Shown here one piece after another: positions 1 to 8,187 of a stretch of 10,448 nucleotides of DNA. This stretch comes from Desulfobacteraceae bacterium (lineage in GTDB: Bacteria > Desulfobacterota > Desulfobulbia > Desulfobulbales > Desulfobulbaceae), in assembly GCA_022837185.1 (NCBI GenBank), contig JALHJD010000081.1:1-10448 (forward strand), given 5' to 3'. The position numbers and the translations under genes were made by a program. Each line of letters opens with the position of its first letter. Position 1 is the first letter of the stretch. The notes below the pieces were generated by a model. That model ran no database searches and was not told where the DNA came from. It saw only the letters and a program-made list of their open reading frames with translations.

Positions 1-1
1 C

Positions 2-241
2 AACATGGAGCTTGTTCTGGACCGCAAAATGTCGGATCGCCGCATCTACCCGGCCATAGATATTCAGAAGTCCGGCACCCGCAAGGAAGACCTGCTGCTT
101 CCGGAAGCCGATTTGAACCGCATCTGGATTCTGCGCAAGCTCCTGTCCTCCATGAATCCCGCCGATGCGATGGAATTCCTGCTCGACAAGATGCGGCAGA
201 CGGAGTCCAATGCCGAATTTTTCGCGTCGATGAACAGCTGA
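2..241 (+). CDS. rho: Transcription termination factor Rho, C-terminal end (5' truncated by window)
   Basis: The frame is open from the first bases of the window, so only the last 79 residues are present. Rho is a homohexameric RNA-dependent ATPase and helicase that ends transcription of untranslated RNA. The visible part matches the end of the Rho ATPase domain: MELVLDRKMSDRRIYPAID, then SGTRKEDLL, WILRKLLSSM and DAMEFLLDKM, which parallel the E. coli Rho segments MELHLSRKIAEKRVFPAID, SGTRKEELL, WILRKII and DAMEFLINK. The Walker motifs and the RNA-binding domain lie upstream of the window. It is followed 101 bp later by rpmE on the same strand. A rho-rpmE-prfA order is, to my knowledge, common in delta-proteobacteria. 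Identification is firm; only the start is missing. Confidence 0.96.
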   Translation, partial: NMELVLDRKMSDRRIYPAIDIQKSGTRKEDLLLPEADLNRIWILRKLLSSMNPADAMEFLLDKMRQTESNAEFFASMNS

Positions 242-342
242 GCACACTTTTTTGTTTTCAATGAGGCTCAGATGGAGTAATTTAACAAGTTATTTCGCAA
301 AACATGCAACTGATGGAAAACGATTCCGGAGGCTTGAAGACA

Positions 343-564
343 GTGAAACCAGACATTCATCCCAAGTACAATAAAATAGTGGCCAAATGCGCCTGCGGCA
401 GTGAATTTGAGCTTGGATCGGTCAAAAAGGAGATTCATGTTGAGATTTGTTCCTCCTGCCATCCTTTTTTTACCGGTAAGCAGAAGCTCGTGGACACGGC
501 CGGGCGCATCGAGAAGTTCAATAAAAAATACGCCGAGCACTTCGCCAAGAAAGATCGCAAGTAA
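343..564 (+). CDS. rpmE: 50S ribosomal protein L31 (zinc-binding type)
   Basis: This encodes a 73-residue protein of the large ribosomal subunit that helps bridge the two subunits. It starts [10 protein letters not shown], the usual L31 opening (M-K-x-x-I-H-P-K-Y), and contains [10 protein letters not shown] and [16 protein letters not shown] motif and a CSSC motif provide the four cysteines of the zinc-binding form. I chose the GTG at 343 because it gives the family N-terminus exactly and because a GGAGG lies at 328-332, ten bases upstream. In-frame ATG codons at 304 and 313 and a TTG at 334 would add residues not seen in the family, and they have no well-placed ribosome binding site. A hairpin terminator follows the stop codon. 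Confidence 0.95.
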   Translation: MKPDIHPKYNKIVAKCACGSEFELGSVKKEIHVEICSSCHPFFTGKQKLVDTAGRIEKFNKKYAEHFAKKDRK

Positions 565-579
565 ACGAATTTTTTCCTT

Positions 580-622
580 AATCCACATGGCGGAGGCTTC
601 TTTGTCATGTGGATTTTTTTTT
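580..622 (+). terminator. Rho-independent terminator or attenuator between rpmE and prfA
   Basis: A perfect 10-bp stem (AATCCACATG at 580-589 pairing with CATGTGGATT at 606-615) encloses a 16-base loop. It is followed by nine consecutive Ts (614-622), the last two stem bases being part of that run. It begins 15 bases after the rpmE stop codon. The stem is not GC-rich, so termination may be incomplete. No clear promoter is visible in the 20 bp left before prfA, so prfA-prmC-murA may depend partly on read-through. The loop contains a GGAGG and the 3' arm contains an ATG in frame with prfA. Confidence 0.8.
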
Positions 623-642
623 GGCCGGACGGGTACCCGACG

Positions 643-1710
643 ATGTTCGAAAACCTCGCTGATTTAGAGCAGAAACTGTCAAGGCTGGAACAGCAGTTAT
701 CCGATTCGGGCGTTACCAGCGATCAGAAACGCTACCAGCAGATTGTCCGGGAGCATTCCCAGGCTTCCAGGCTGCACGCCCTCTACATCGACTACCTGGC
801 CGTCCTCAAGCAGATGGAGCAGAACAGGGAACTGCTCCGCGAGGAGCCGGACGACCAGGATCTGGCAGAACTCGCCCAAATGGAACTTGAGGAGCTTACC
901 GGCCGGAAGGCCGAACTGGAAGACGCCATCCGCATCAGGCTTCTCCCCAGGGATCCCAACGATGACAAAAATATTTTCCTCGAGATCCGGGCCGGCACAG
1001 GGGGCGATGAGGCCGCCCTGTTCGCCGCCGACCTGTTCAGGATGTACTGCCGCTACGCGGAAATCAAGGGCTGGAAGGTAGAGATCATGAGCAGCCACGC
1101 CATCGGCATCGGCGGCTACAAGGAAATTATCGCCCTGATCAGCGGCGACCGGGTCTTCTCAAGACTGAAATATGAATCCGGCGTCCACCGGGTGCAGCGG
1201 GTGCCGGACACGGAAACCCAGGGACGCATCCACACCTCGGCGGTGACGGTCGCCATCATCCCTGAAGCCGATGAAGTTGAGCTGCACATTGATCCCAATG
1301 AGCTGAAATTTGATGTCTACCGCTCCTCGGGACCGGGAGGGCAGAGCGTCAATACCACGGACTCGGCCGTGCGGGTCACCCACCTGCCCACCGGACTGGT
1401 CGTTACCTGCCAGGACGAGAAATCGCAGCACAAAAACAAGGCCAAGGCCCTGCAGGTGCTGCGGGCGAGACTGCTGGACAGGCTGGAGCAGGAGCAGCAT
1501 CAGAAAATTTCCGCGGACCGCAAAAGCCAGATCGGCACGGGAGACCGCAGCGAGCGGATCCGGACTTATAATTATCCCCAGAACAGGATAAGCGACCATC
1601 GAATCAGTCTTACCCTGTACAAACTGGAACAGGTCATGGCCGGCGCCCTTGATGATGTCATTCAGCCGCTCATGGAGCACTACCAGGCTGAAGCGCTCAA
1701 AGCCCTGTAG
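643..1710 (+). CDS. prfA: Peptide chain release factor 1 (RF1)
   Basis: RF1 recognises UAA and UAG in the ribosomal A site and triggers release of the finished peptide. The product is 355 residues, close to the family norm of about 360. An N-terminal coiled-coil-like region ([19 protein letters not shown]) is followed by the conserved [20 protein letters not shown]. The stop-codon recognition tripeptide PxT is present as PDT at residues 188-190, within [17 protein letters not shown]. The catalytic GGQ is at 232-234, within [21 protein letters not shown] chose ATG 643 because it fits the usual RF1 N-terminus. An in-frame ATG at 607 has a better ribosome binding site (GGAGG at 592-596) but would add [12 protein letters not shown], encoded inside the terminator. 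The gene is followed by prmC, whose product methylates the GGQ glutamine. Confidence 0.96.
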   Translation: MFENLADLEQKLSRLEQQLSDSGVTSDQKRYQQIVREHSQASRLHALYIDYLAVLKQMEQNRELLREEPDDQDLAELAQMELEELTGRKAELEDAIRIRLLPRDPNDDKNIFLEIRAGTGGDEAALFAADLFRMYCRYAEIKGWKVEIMSSHAIGIGGYKEIIALISGDRVFSRLKYESGVHRVQRVPDTETQGRIHTSAVTVAIIPEADEVELHIDPNELKFDVYRSSGPGGQSVNTTDSAVRVTHLPTGLVVTCQDEKSQHKNKAKALQVLRARLLDRLEQEQHQKISADRKSQIGTGDRSERIRTYNYPQNRISDHRISLTLYKLEQVMAGALDDVIQPLMEHYQAEALKAL

Positions 1711-1751
1711 ACCGTGTCCCGTGGTGGGCAGATCGGGGCGCATACCTTTCG

Positions 1752-2624
1752 ATGAAGCAGCTTGGTCATTTATACCGGGAAACAGTCGAAAAGCTGCACC
1801 AGGCCGGCATTGAGGGGGCGCCGACCGATGCCCTGCACCTGTTTGAATTCTGCCTGGGCGCGACCCGGGAGCAGCTTGTCCTGCACCCTGACCGGGAAGT
1901 CGACGAACAGCAGGCGGCCTTTCTCGAGGAAACCGTCAACAGACGTCTGAGCAGGGAACCACTGCAATACATTATCGGGACACGGGAATTCTGGTCGCTG
2001 GATTTTTTGGTTTCCCCGGCGGTGCTGATTCCCAGGCCGGAAACGGAATTTCTGCTCGACCGGGTTCTCGGGGTGCTCCGCCGGACAGGCGCCGCCGGCC
2101 AGCCGATTCTTGACATGTGCACCGGCAGCGGAGTCATTGCTGTCGTCCTGGCCAGGGAAAAGGCCTCGGACAGGATCGTGGCCGCCGACTGCTCCGCGGC
2201 GGCCCTGCGGATAGCGGCCCGCAATATCGCCCGCCACGGACAGAAAGGCACCATCAGCCTGGTCTGCTCCGATTTGTTCGGGGCCTTGCGGCCCGGGCCC
2301 CATTTTGCCGCCATTGTTGCCAACCCGCCGTACATCGCTGTCGGCGATATTGATTCGCTGCAGCCGGAAGTGCGCGACTGGGAGCCGCGGTCGGCCCTGC
2401 TGGCCGGGAAGAGGGGCCTTGATGTCATTGAACGGCTGGCCGGTGAGGGTTATCACTACCTTATCCCCGGGGGATGGTTGTTCATGGAGATCGGCGCCGA
2501 TCAGGAAGATGAAGTATATACCCTTTTTGCCGGCCGGGAAGAAGGAATCTACGATCAGGTAGAGGTGCTCCGCGACTGGGCTGGAAAGCCCAGAGTGCTT
2601 CAGGCCAGAAGGAAAGCAGGTTAG
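1752..2624 (+). CDS. prmC: Release factor glutamine N5-methyltransferase PrmC (HemK family)
   Basis: PrmC uses S-adenosylmethionine to methylate the glutamine of the GGQ motif in release factors, which raises their activity. The product has 290 residues, a normal length. The N-terminal helical domain that docks the release factor includes [11 protein letters not shown], followed by [19 protein letters not shown]. The Rossmann-fold methyltransferase domain begins with the SAM-binding motif ILDMCTGSG (Asp at residue 121). The substrate-glutamine motif NPPY is at residues 191-194. It lies 41 bp after prfA and one base before murA, so it is clearly part of that operon and sits next to its substrate gene. 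The region upstream of ATG 1752 has only a weak G-rich ribosome binding site. Confidence 0.95.
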   Translation: MKQLGHLYRETVEKLHQAGIEGAPTDALHLFEFCLGATREQLVLHPDREVDEQQAAFLEETVNRRLSREPLQYIIGTREFWSLDFLVSPAVLIPRPETEFLLDRVLGVLRRTGAAGQPILDMCTGSGVIAVVLAREKASDRIVAADCSAAALRIAARNIARHGQKGTISLVCSDLFGALRPGPHFAAIVANPPYIAVGDIDSLQPEVRDWEPRSALLAGKRGLDVIERLAGEGYHYLIPGGWLFMEIGADQEDEVYTLFAGREEGIYDQVEVLRDWAGKPRVLQARRKAG

Positions 2625-2625
2625 C

Positions 2626-3909
2626 ATGGACAAGATCATCATCGAAGGGGGCCGCCCCCTGAACGGCAAGGTCGCGGCCAGCGGGGCCAAGAATGCGGCT
2701 CTGCCGCTGATGGCGGCGACCCTGATTGCTCCGGGTCTCCATACCCTTCACAACGTCCCCGACCTGAGGGATACCCGCACCATGCTCAAGGTGCTCGAGA
2801 CCCTGGGCGCGGCGTGGACAAGGACGGGAACCGAGGTGCGGATAGACACCAGCCGTCTCACCGGCGCCGAGGCTCCCTATGAGCTGGTCAAAACCATGCG
2901 AGCCTCAGTGCTTGTCCTCGGCCCCCTGCTGGCCAGGACCGGTTACGCCCGCGTTTCGCTTCCTGGCGGCTGCGCCATCGGCGCCCGGCCCATCAATTTC
3001 CATCTGCGCGGCTTCGAACAGCTGGGAGTCAGAACGACACTGAGGCAGGGGTATGTTGAGGCCGCGGTTGACGATTCTCTGCGGGGCAGTGTGGTCTATT
3101 TTGACTCGCCTTCGGTCACCGGCACGGAAAATCTGTTGATGGCCGCGGTCACCGCCGAGGGGAAGACGGTGATCAAGAATGCCGCCCGGGAACCGGAAGT
3201 GGGCAACCTGATAGATATGTTGACCGCCATGGGGGCGGAAATACAGGGAAGGGACACGGACCGGTTGACCATTCACGGCGTCCGGCGGCTGCACCCCGCC
3301 GGAACAAGAATTATTCCCGACCGGATCGAGGTCGGCACCTACCTCATAGCCGTTGCCGCCGCGGGCGGAGAGGTGACCGTCACCGACTGCATCCCGGCTC
3401 ATCTGCCTTCGCTGGTGGAAAAACTGCGTGGCGCCGGCGTCGGGGTCGTTGAGCATGACACGGCCATCACCGTCACCGGAATTCCGTCCGGAAAGAACAA
3501 GGGGCCGGACCTGCGCAGCGTGGATATCAGGACCATGCCCTACCCGGGCTTTCCCACCGATCTCCAGGCCCAGTTCATGGCTTTGATGACCATCGCCGAA
3601 GGGGTCAGCGTGATCCACGAAACCATCTTCGAGAACCGGTTCATGCATGTTGCCGAACTCCAGAGGATGGGGGGTAATATCAAGATCGACGGCTCCACCG
3701 CCATTGTCAAGGGCAAAGGAAGAGTCGGTCTGAGCGGCGCACCCGTGATGGCCACCGATTTACGGGCCTCGGCGTCCCTGGTGATAGCCGGGCTGGCCGC
3801 CCGGGGGGTGACCGAAATATCCCGTATTTATCACCTCGAACGGGGGTACGAGACCATGGTGGACAAACTGCGGGGGATAGGGGCGGCCATCCGCATCGTC
3901 AGGGAGTAG
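2626..3909 (+). CDS. murA: UDP-N-acetylglucosamine 1-carboxyvinyltransferase MurA
   Basis: MurA transfers enolpyruvate from phosphoenolpyruvate to UDP-GlcNAc in the cytoplasm, the first committed step of peptidoglycan synthesis. The 427-residue product has the full EPSP-synthase-like fold length. Visible active-site residues are Lys22-Asn23 in [10 protein letters not shown], Cys116 in [11 protein letters not shown] (equivalent to E. coli Cys115, the fosfomycin target), Asp312 in [11 protein letters not shown], and the RGYE motif near the C-terminus. A cysteine rather than aspartate in the loop suggests a fosfomycin-sensitive type; that is inference. ATG 2626 has AGAAGGAAAG just upstream, inside the end of prmC. 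The last 11 bp overlap the end of the convergent kinase gene. Confidence 0.97.
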   Translation: MDKIIIEGGRPLNGKVAASGAKNAALPLMAATLIAPGLHTLHNVPDLRDTRTMLKVLETLGAAWTRTGTEVRIDTSRLTGAEAPYELVKTMRASVLVLGPLLARTGYARVSLPGGCAIGARPINFHLRGFEQLGVRTTLRQGYVEAAVDDSLRGSVVYFDSPSVTGTENLLMAAVTAEGKTVIKNAAREPEVGNLIDMLTAMGAEIQGRDTDRLTIHGVRRLHPAGTRIIPDRIEVGTYLIAVAAAGGEVTVTDCIPAHLPSLVEKLRGAGVGVVEHDTAITVTGIPSGKNKGPDLRSVDIRTMPYPGFPTDLQAQFMALMTIAEGVSVIHETIFENRFMHVAELQRMGGNIKIDGSTAIVKGKGRVGLSGAPVMATDLRASASLVIAGLAARGVTEISRIYHLERGYETMVDKLRGIGAAIRIVRE

Positions 3910-5611
3910 TTTCCGGCAGCGGCAGGTCGATGCTGACGGCGCAGCCCCCTGCGGGAAGGTTTGCCATGGCGACGCTGCCGGAGTGACCGGCGACGATCTG
4001 CTTGACGATGGACAGGCCGAGGCCGGTGGCATCTTCCCGGGTCGAGAAAAAGGGATCAAACAGTTTGTCCGCCAACGCCGGATCGAACCCCTCCCCCCTG
4101 TCCCGCACTTCAATGATGATCCGCACACTGTTCCCGTCGTCCGTTTCTTCCCGGGCCGCGATTTCAATGGGCTCGGAAGTGTTCCGCGCGGCATGGCAGC
4201 TGTTGTTCAGGAGGTGGGACAGGGCCAGCTGCAGGAGCTGCCTGTCGGCGCAAAGGTCGAGATTCGGCGGGATGTCCAGCTTGACGGTGCAGCCGGAACA
4301 GGCGGCCCCCCCCTTTACCTGGTCAACGGTCTCCCGGGCCAGGCGCAGCAGGTTGAACCACTGCCTGTCCGGTACCGTCGGCCGGGCATAATCAAGAAAA
4401 TCGTTTATTGTCCGGGCCATCCGTTCCGATTCGCGCAGGATGATATTGGTCAGGCTTTTGTTGGTCCCGTCGGCCGGCGCGGTGTTGTTCTTCTCCTGAT
4501 CCATCAGCAGTATCTGGGCCGAGCCGGATATGGCCGCCAGGGGATTTCTGAAGTCGTGGGCGATGGACGCGCTCAGTTTTCCGATGGCGGCCATCTTTTC
4601 CGCCTTGCGCATCTGGCGCTCCATCTGTTCAAAACGGCTGATGTCCTGCAGGGTGATCACCTTGCAGCTCGTGTAGGGCGCTTCGCTCGACTCGGGGTCC
4701 GGGGCCATGTGCAGTTCCGAGCAGGAATAGCCGATCCGGATCAAGCTGCCGTCCTTTCTCCTCACGTCCGCTTTTTTCCTGCTCTGTTTTTCCGCCGAGA
4801 TCTGGGGAAAAAAAAGAGGCAGGGGTTTACCGCTGATCTCGGCGGAGGAAAACCCGGTAATGTTTTCCGCCGCGGGATTGATGGAGGTAATGCGGTCCCG
4901 GTCGTCAACGGTAATGATGCCGGTCATGATGTCATCGAAGATCTGCTTGTAGAGGAAAAGCAGGCGGTCGAATTTGCGCTCGGTCATGGTGAGAGCGTCT
5001 TCGGCCGATCGGAGCCGCTGGGCCAGGATGCCGCTGAGCATGGCGATCAGGAAGAATATGAGACCGTAGACGGCGAAAAAATTCATACTCTGGAAATAAT
5101 CTTCGACCACGGCGTACCGGGACGTGTAAAAGTAGGAGGGGATGTAGCGCAGATATTCGCCTGTGAGGATGATGCCGTAGAGGATGGTGGAGGCGGCGGC
5201 GGGGATCAATCCCCCCATGCGGTACAGGATCAGTCCGCCGGCAATGATCGGCAGGATGAAAACAATGGTGAATATCGACTGGCTGCAGCCGGTGCCGTAG
5301 ACAAGCAGGGCGATGAACAGGGTATCGGACAGAATCTGGACCATCCCGAAACGGCGCAGGTGGACACGGATCTTCGGCAGGAGCAGCGCCGAGCCGATGG
5401 AGTAGGAATAGATCAGGAACAGATAGGCAAGAATGAAGAAAAGCGGCGGCAGGATGAGCCGGTGCTCCTTGGTGTGCAGCAGGAAGGTGATGCCGAGCAG
5501 GAGGGTGTAGAGGACGACCCGGATGAACAGAAACCAGAGAATATGGTGCCGGAGCTGTTCATCGGTGTCGGTGACCGGCTTGATGTTTTTCAGGATATTC
5601 ACTGAAATCAT
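3899..5611 (-). CDS. Membrane sensor histidine kinase with PAS domain, PilS-like
   Basis: The 570-residue protein has an N-terminal membrane domain with about six hydrophobic segments between residues 20 and 200 (for example [19 protein letters not shown] and [17 protein letters not shown]) and little extracellular sequence. This is the PilS/PilS-like arrangement. A PAS domain follows at about 215-330 ([20 protein letters not shown]). The phosphoacceptor His352 lies in [16 protein letters not shown]. The ATP-binding domain has an N box ([11 protein letters not shown]), [18 protein letters not shown] and [11 protein letters not shown]. It should phosphorylate the regulator encoded 60 bp upstream. 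No clear ribosome binding site precedes ATG 5611, so the start is provisional. No pilin genes are in the window, so the signal and target are unknown. It ends inside the 3' end of murA. Confidence 0.88.
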   Translation of the reverse strand: MISVNILKNIKPVTDTDEQLRHHILWFLFIRVVLYTLLLGITFLLHTKEHRLILPPLFFILAYLFLIYSYSIGSALLLPKIRVHLRRFGMVQILSDTLFIALLVYGTGCSQSIFTIVFILPIIAGGLILYRMGGLIPAAASTILYGIILTGEYLRYIPSYFYTSRYAVVEDYFQSMNFFAVYGLIFFLIAMLSGILAQRLRSAEDALTMTERKFDRLLFLYKQIFDDIMTGIITVDDRDRITSINPAAENITGFSSAEISGKPLPLFFPQISAEKQSRKKADVRRKDGSLIRIGYSCSELHMAPDPESSEAPYTSCKVITLQDISRFEQMERQMRKAEKMAAIGKLSASIAHDFRNPLAAISGSAQILLMDQEKNNTAPADGTNKSLTNIILRESERMARTINDFLDYARPTVPDRQWFNLLRLARETVDQVKGGAACSGCTVKLDIPPNLDLCADRQLLQLALSHLLNNSCHAARNTSEPIEIAAREETDDGNSVRIIIEVRDRGEGFDPALADKLFDPFFSTREDATGLGLSIVKQIVAGHSGSVAMANLPAGGCAVSIDLPLPETTP

Positions 5612-5671
5612 TTACGCGGGACCAGGCGGCGGAAGGATGGAGCGACGGGATGTCAACCCCCGCCGGCCCGT

Positions 5672-7039
5672 TTAATCTATGTCATATTTCTTGGTCTTGT
5701 ACCGCAGGGAGCGGAAGCTGATTTTCAGCAGCTCCGCCGCCCGCATCTTCGAGTTGTCCGCTATTCGGAGGGCGTGGAGAATAATCTTTTTCTCCAGGCT
5801 GGCCAGGACATCCTCCATGCCCCGTTCAAGCAGTTCCTCCTCGTTGCCGACCGCCACGAACAGCGGCTCAGTGCCTTGCTGCAGGGCGCTCTTCCGGTGG
5901 GAGGAGAGCTTCAGGCTGTCGGGAAGGATGATATTTGATGATTCCAGGGCGACCCCCCGCTCGATTATGTTTTCAAGCTCCCTGATGTTGCCGGGAAAGT
6001 CGTATTCCATGAGCACCTGCAGACCGTAGGAGGAAATGGTCCGGACATCCTTGCCGAGGAGGCGGGAGTATTTTTCCAGAAAATGGCTGACGAGCAGGGG
6101 CACATCGCCGATCCGCTCGCGCAGGGCCGGCACCCGGATGGGGACGACGGCGAGACGGTAATAGAGATCCTCCCTGAAGCGGCCGGCTGCGACCTCCTGT
6201 TCAAGATCACGGTTGGTGGCGGCGATGATCCGGACATTGACCTTCCTGGTGCGGGCGCTGCCGACCGGCATGAATTCTCTTTCCTGCAGAACCCGCAGCA
6301 GCTTGATCTGGATGATGGGGGTCAGTTCGCCGATCTCGTCCAGGAACGCCGTGCCGCCGTCGGCAAGCTGAAACAGGCCCTCCTTGTTGGCAATGGCCCC
6401 GGTGAAGGACCCCTTGACATGGCCGAACAGCTCGCTTTCCAGCAGACTTTCGGGGATGGCGCTGCAGGTGATCGGCACAAAAGGCTGGTCGCTGACCCTG
6501 CTGAGCCGGTGAATGGCCTTGGCGACCAGTTCCTTGCCGGTCCCGGATTCCCCGCTGATCAGGACGTTCGCCGGTGTCGGGGCGATACGCCGTATGAGAT
6601 CGAAAATTTTGACCATTTCGGGGCTCTGCCCGATTATATCCGAAAAGAAATCGGCGGACGAGGGTTCCCGTTCGTTCACCTTGCGCGAGGTCGCCGAATC
6701 GATGACCCGCTTGATCTCCTCGACCTTGAACGGCTTGGTGATATAATCAAACGCCCCTTCCTTCATCGCCGTCACGGCATCTTCCGGGGACGCGAAGGCG
6801 GTGATCATGATGACCGGCATTTCCGGCCTGGCCTGTTTCAGGCTGGCCAGCAGCTCCAGGCCGTTCATGCCCGGCATGCGGATATCGGATATGACCAGGT
6901 CGAAATTATGGTGTCCGACAAGGTCAAGGGCGGTATGGCCGGCATCGGCGGCTTCCACCGAATGGCCGCATTTTTCGAGAAGAATCTTCAGGAACTCACG
7001 CATGCTGCGTTCGTCATCAACAACCAGAATCGAGGACAT
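5672..7039 (-). CDS. Sigma-54-dependent response regulator, NtrC family, PilR-like
   Basis: The 455-residue protein has three domains. The receiver (about 1-120) has Asp8-Asp9, phosphoacceptor Asp52 in [11 protein letters not shown], and the KPF lysine. The AAA+ sigma-54 activator domain has Walker A GESGTGKE at 163-170, the sigma-54 contact loop as GSFTGA at 210-215 (usual form GAFTGA) and Walker B as [10 protein letters not shown]. The Fis-type helix-turn-helix ends [15 protein letters not shown], which closely resembles the end of PilR. It should activate sigma-54 promoters when phosphorylated by the downstream kinase. Its gene precedes the kinase gene, the reverse of the usual pilS-pilR order. 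No ribosome binding site is visible before ATG 7039, and the next in-frame upstream codons run to a stop without another standard start. The exact regulon is unknown. Confidence 0.9.
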   Translation of the reverse strand: MSSILVVDDERSMREFLKILLEKCGHSVEAADAGHTALDLVGHHNFDLVISDIRMPGMNGLELLASLKQARPEMPVIMITAFASPEDAVTAMKEGAFDYITKPFKVEEIKRVIDSATSRKVNEREPSSADFFSDIIGQSPEMVKIFDLIRRIAPTPANVLISGESGTGKELVAKAIHRLSRVSDQPFVPITCSAIPESLLESELFGHVKGSFTGAIANKEGLFQLADGGTAFLDEIGELTPIIQIKLLRVLQEREFMPVGSARTRKVNVRIIAATNRDLEQEVAAGRFREDLYYRLAVVPIRVPALRERIGDVPLLVSHFLEKYSRLLGKDVRTISSYGLQVLMEYDFPGNIRELENIIERGVALESSNIILPDSLKLSSHRKSALQQGTEPLFVAVGNEEELLERGMEDVLASLEKKIILHALRIADNSKMRAAELLKISFRSLRYKTKKYDID

Positions 7040-7051
7040 TCGTATGATATT

Positions 7052-7080
7052 ATTATAAATTCATGGGGTGGGTCCTTGAA
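7052..7080 (-). promoter_or_regulatory. Weak candidate sigma-70 promoter for the regulator-kinase pair
   Basis: Reading the minus strand, a perfect TATAAT lies at 7057-7052. A poor -35 match, TTCAAG, lies 17 bp upstream at 7080-7075. The -10 box is only about 13 bases from the ATG of the regulator gene, so a transcript from it would have a leader of about six bases. This fits the lack of a ribosome binding site, but the -35 is weak and the region is AT-rich, so a chance match is possible. Confidence 0.25.
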
Positions 7081-7129
7081 TACTGTACCGTCATGCATCT
7101 CGGGAAGTCAAATACAATCTGTTCCGAGG

Positions 7130-7158
7130 TTTACATTGTCCGGAGAACAGGTTATCTT
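7130..7158 (+). promoter_or_regulatory. Candidate sigma-70 promoter for tatC
   Basis: TTTACA at 7130-7135 (five of six consensus bases) and TATCTT at 7153-7158 (four of six) are separated by an ideal 17 bp. The site is about 48 bp before the tatC start codon and faces it. The assignment rests on sequence only. Confidence 0.45.
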
Positions 7159-7164
7159 GTCCGG
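7136..7164 (+). promoter_or_regulatory. Direct repeat TTGTCCGG, possible operator
   Basis: TTGTCCGG occurs at 7136-7143 and again at 7157-7164, with starts 21 bp apart, close to two helical turns. The first copy lies right after the -35 box and the second overlaps the -10 box of the candidate tatC promoter. A regulator bound to both would block that promoter. No regulator is identified, and the copies could be chance. Confidence 0.3.
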
Positions 7165-7205
7165 CATTGAGTGATCATGGGCAGACCTGTTGATTCGGGG
7201 GGACG

Positions 7206-7996
7206 GTGGACGAACAGTTCGACAAACAGTCATTGACGGAGCATCTGCGCGAACTGCGTTCGTGCCTGCTCATTTCCCTCGGCGCGGTTGCCTGCGGTTT
7301 TACCCTCGCCTACACATTCATCCGCCCCATCGCCGACTGGTTCTTCCAGCCCCTGGTCCTGGTCATGCCGGAACAGAAATCCCTCATTTTTACCTCATAC
7401 CAGGAAGGGTTTTTTTTTATCTGAAGTTAGCCCTGGTTTGCGGGGTGCTGTTCGCCAGTCCCGTCATTTTTCATCAGATCTGGCGCTTTGTCGCCCCCGG
7501 GCTGTATCGGCATGAAAAAAACGTCCTGCTGCCCTTTACGATAATTTCCACCCTCTGTTTTCTTGCCGGCGCCGCTTTCGGATATTTTATCGTTTTCCCC
7601 CCGGCTTTTCGTTTCCTCCTTGGCTATGCCAGTGAAATTCTCGACCCGCTCCCGGCTGTCAGTGAATATTTTTCACTTTCCTTGCGCTTGCTCATAGCCT
7701 TTGGTATTGTTTTTGAATTACCGGTACTGATGGTTTTTCTGGCCAAAATCGGCATCGTCGACACCCGGTTTATGCGGCGCAACAGAAGGTATGCGCTGCT
7801 TGTCAGCTTTATTGTCGCCGCCGTTTTGACCCCGACTCCCGATATCGTCAACCAGTTGCTCATGGCCGGGCCGCTGATTGTCCTGTATGAGATAAGCATT
7901 GTTGCCGTGGCGGTATTCGCCAGGAAAACATTCATCGGCTTTCCCGCCAAGACCGGAGAAGAAGATGACGACAACCCGGAGGGTTCAAGCCGATAG
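7206..7996 (+). CDS. tatC: Sec-independent protein translocase TatC, split by a frameshift at a T9 run
   Basis: TatC is the polytopic inner-membrane receptor for twin-arginine signal peptides. The start is GTG 7206 with a G-rich ribosome binding site (GGGGGGA). The first frame gives SLTEHLRELR, the conserved N-terminal motif, and ends at a TGA at 7422-7424 after 72 residues. The remaining protein continues in the -1 frame as FFYLKLALVCGVLFASPVIF, then APGLYRHEKN, FELPVLMVFL and LTPTPDIVNQLL, all typical TatC. The switch point is nine Ts at 7410-7418. One extra T would restore a single frame of 263 residues, a normal TatC length. Everything outside that point looks intact. It could be a sequencing error in a homopolymer, a real recent mutation, or a gene expressed by slippage. 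No tatA or tatB is visible nearby. Confidence 0.85.
7410..7418 (+). other. T9 homopolymer at the tatC frame break
   Basis: Nine Ts, read TTT-TTT-TTT in the first frame, are followed by ATC and a TGA stop. The last seven Ts form the slippery pattern T-TTT-TTT, which allows a -1 slip of both tRNAs into the frame that carries the rest of TatC. A purine-rich AGGAAGGG at 7402-7409 directly abuts the run. Polymerase slippage adding one T would have the same effect. The run alone cannot tell these from a base-calling error. Confidence 0.6.
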
Positions 7997-8050
7997 CGTG
8001 CAACCCGCGCTGGGAGCGAATGAGGAGAAGCCGGTTGCGCCGGAAAAAAT

Positions 8051-8130
8051 CGTAGGTTGGGCTGAGCTTGTGAAGCCCAACACAACCGATGGGAATTGTT
8101 GGGGTTCGCGAGGCTCACCACCAACCTACG
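8051..8130. repeat. REP/MITE-like palindromic repeat, 80 bp, double hairpin
   Basis: The element is bounded by perfect 10-bp inverted ends, CGTAGGTTGG at 8051-8060 and CCAACCTACG at 8121-8130. The two 35-base halves are imperfect inverted copies of each other around a 10-base centre (8086-8095). The left half folds on itself as well: GTTGGGCT at 8056-8063 pairs with AGCCCAAC at 8074-8081. Sequences beginning GTAGGTTGGG and containing GAAGCCCAAC are familiar as dispersed palindromic repeats in many bacterial genomes, some linked to REP-associated tyrosine transposases. No transposase is present here. It lies in the 191-bp gap between tatC and the aldolase gene and could act in mRNA stability or termination. 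There is one copy in the window. Confidence 0.75.
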
Positions 8131-8187
8131 GGACTGCGACCTGTCTGCCTGGTCTGAAAACTGACAACGTACGGAGAGGAGGAATAT

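Noticed and set aside
252..283. Possible promoter before rpmE (TTGTTT with an AT-rich stretch downstream)
   Set aside because: No spacing gives an acceptable -10 match, so it cannot be supported from sequence alone.
1204..1212. PDT instead of PAT or PVT in the RF1 stop-codon recognition motif
   Set aside because: The middle residue of PxT varies in the RF1 family (an acidic residue, PET, occurs in B. subtilis RF1 as I recall it), so altered codon specificity is not indicated.
1770..2690. Open frame of 306 codons on the minus strand, antisense to prmC
   Set aside because: PrmC motifs on the plus strand explain the sequence. The antisense frame is a shadow.
5200..5217. GGGGAT-CA-ATCCCC palindrome
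   Set aside because: It is short, lies within the membrane-domain coding sequence of the kinase, and has no T run or other context suggesting function.
3983..5605. Open frame of 540 codons on the plus strand, antisense to the kinase gene
   Set aside because: It mirrors the kinase gene and yields low-complexity sequence rich in Gly, Asp, Glu and Gln with no recognisable domain. This is expected opposite a GC-rich gene with strong third-position bias.
6410..6427. GSFTGA instead of GAFTGA in the sigma-54 contact loop
   Set aside because: Only the second residue differs, Ala to Ser, and the key Phe-Thr are kept. This conservative variant does not suggest loss of sigma-54 activation.
6083..7174. 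Open frame of 363 codons on the plus strand, antisense to the response regulator
   Set aside because: The opposite strand encodes a clear three-domain NtrC-type protein. The antisense product has no recognisable motif.
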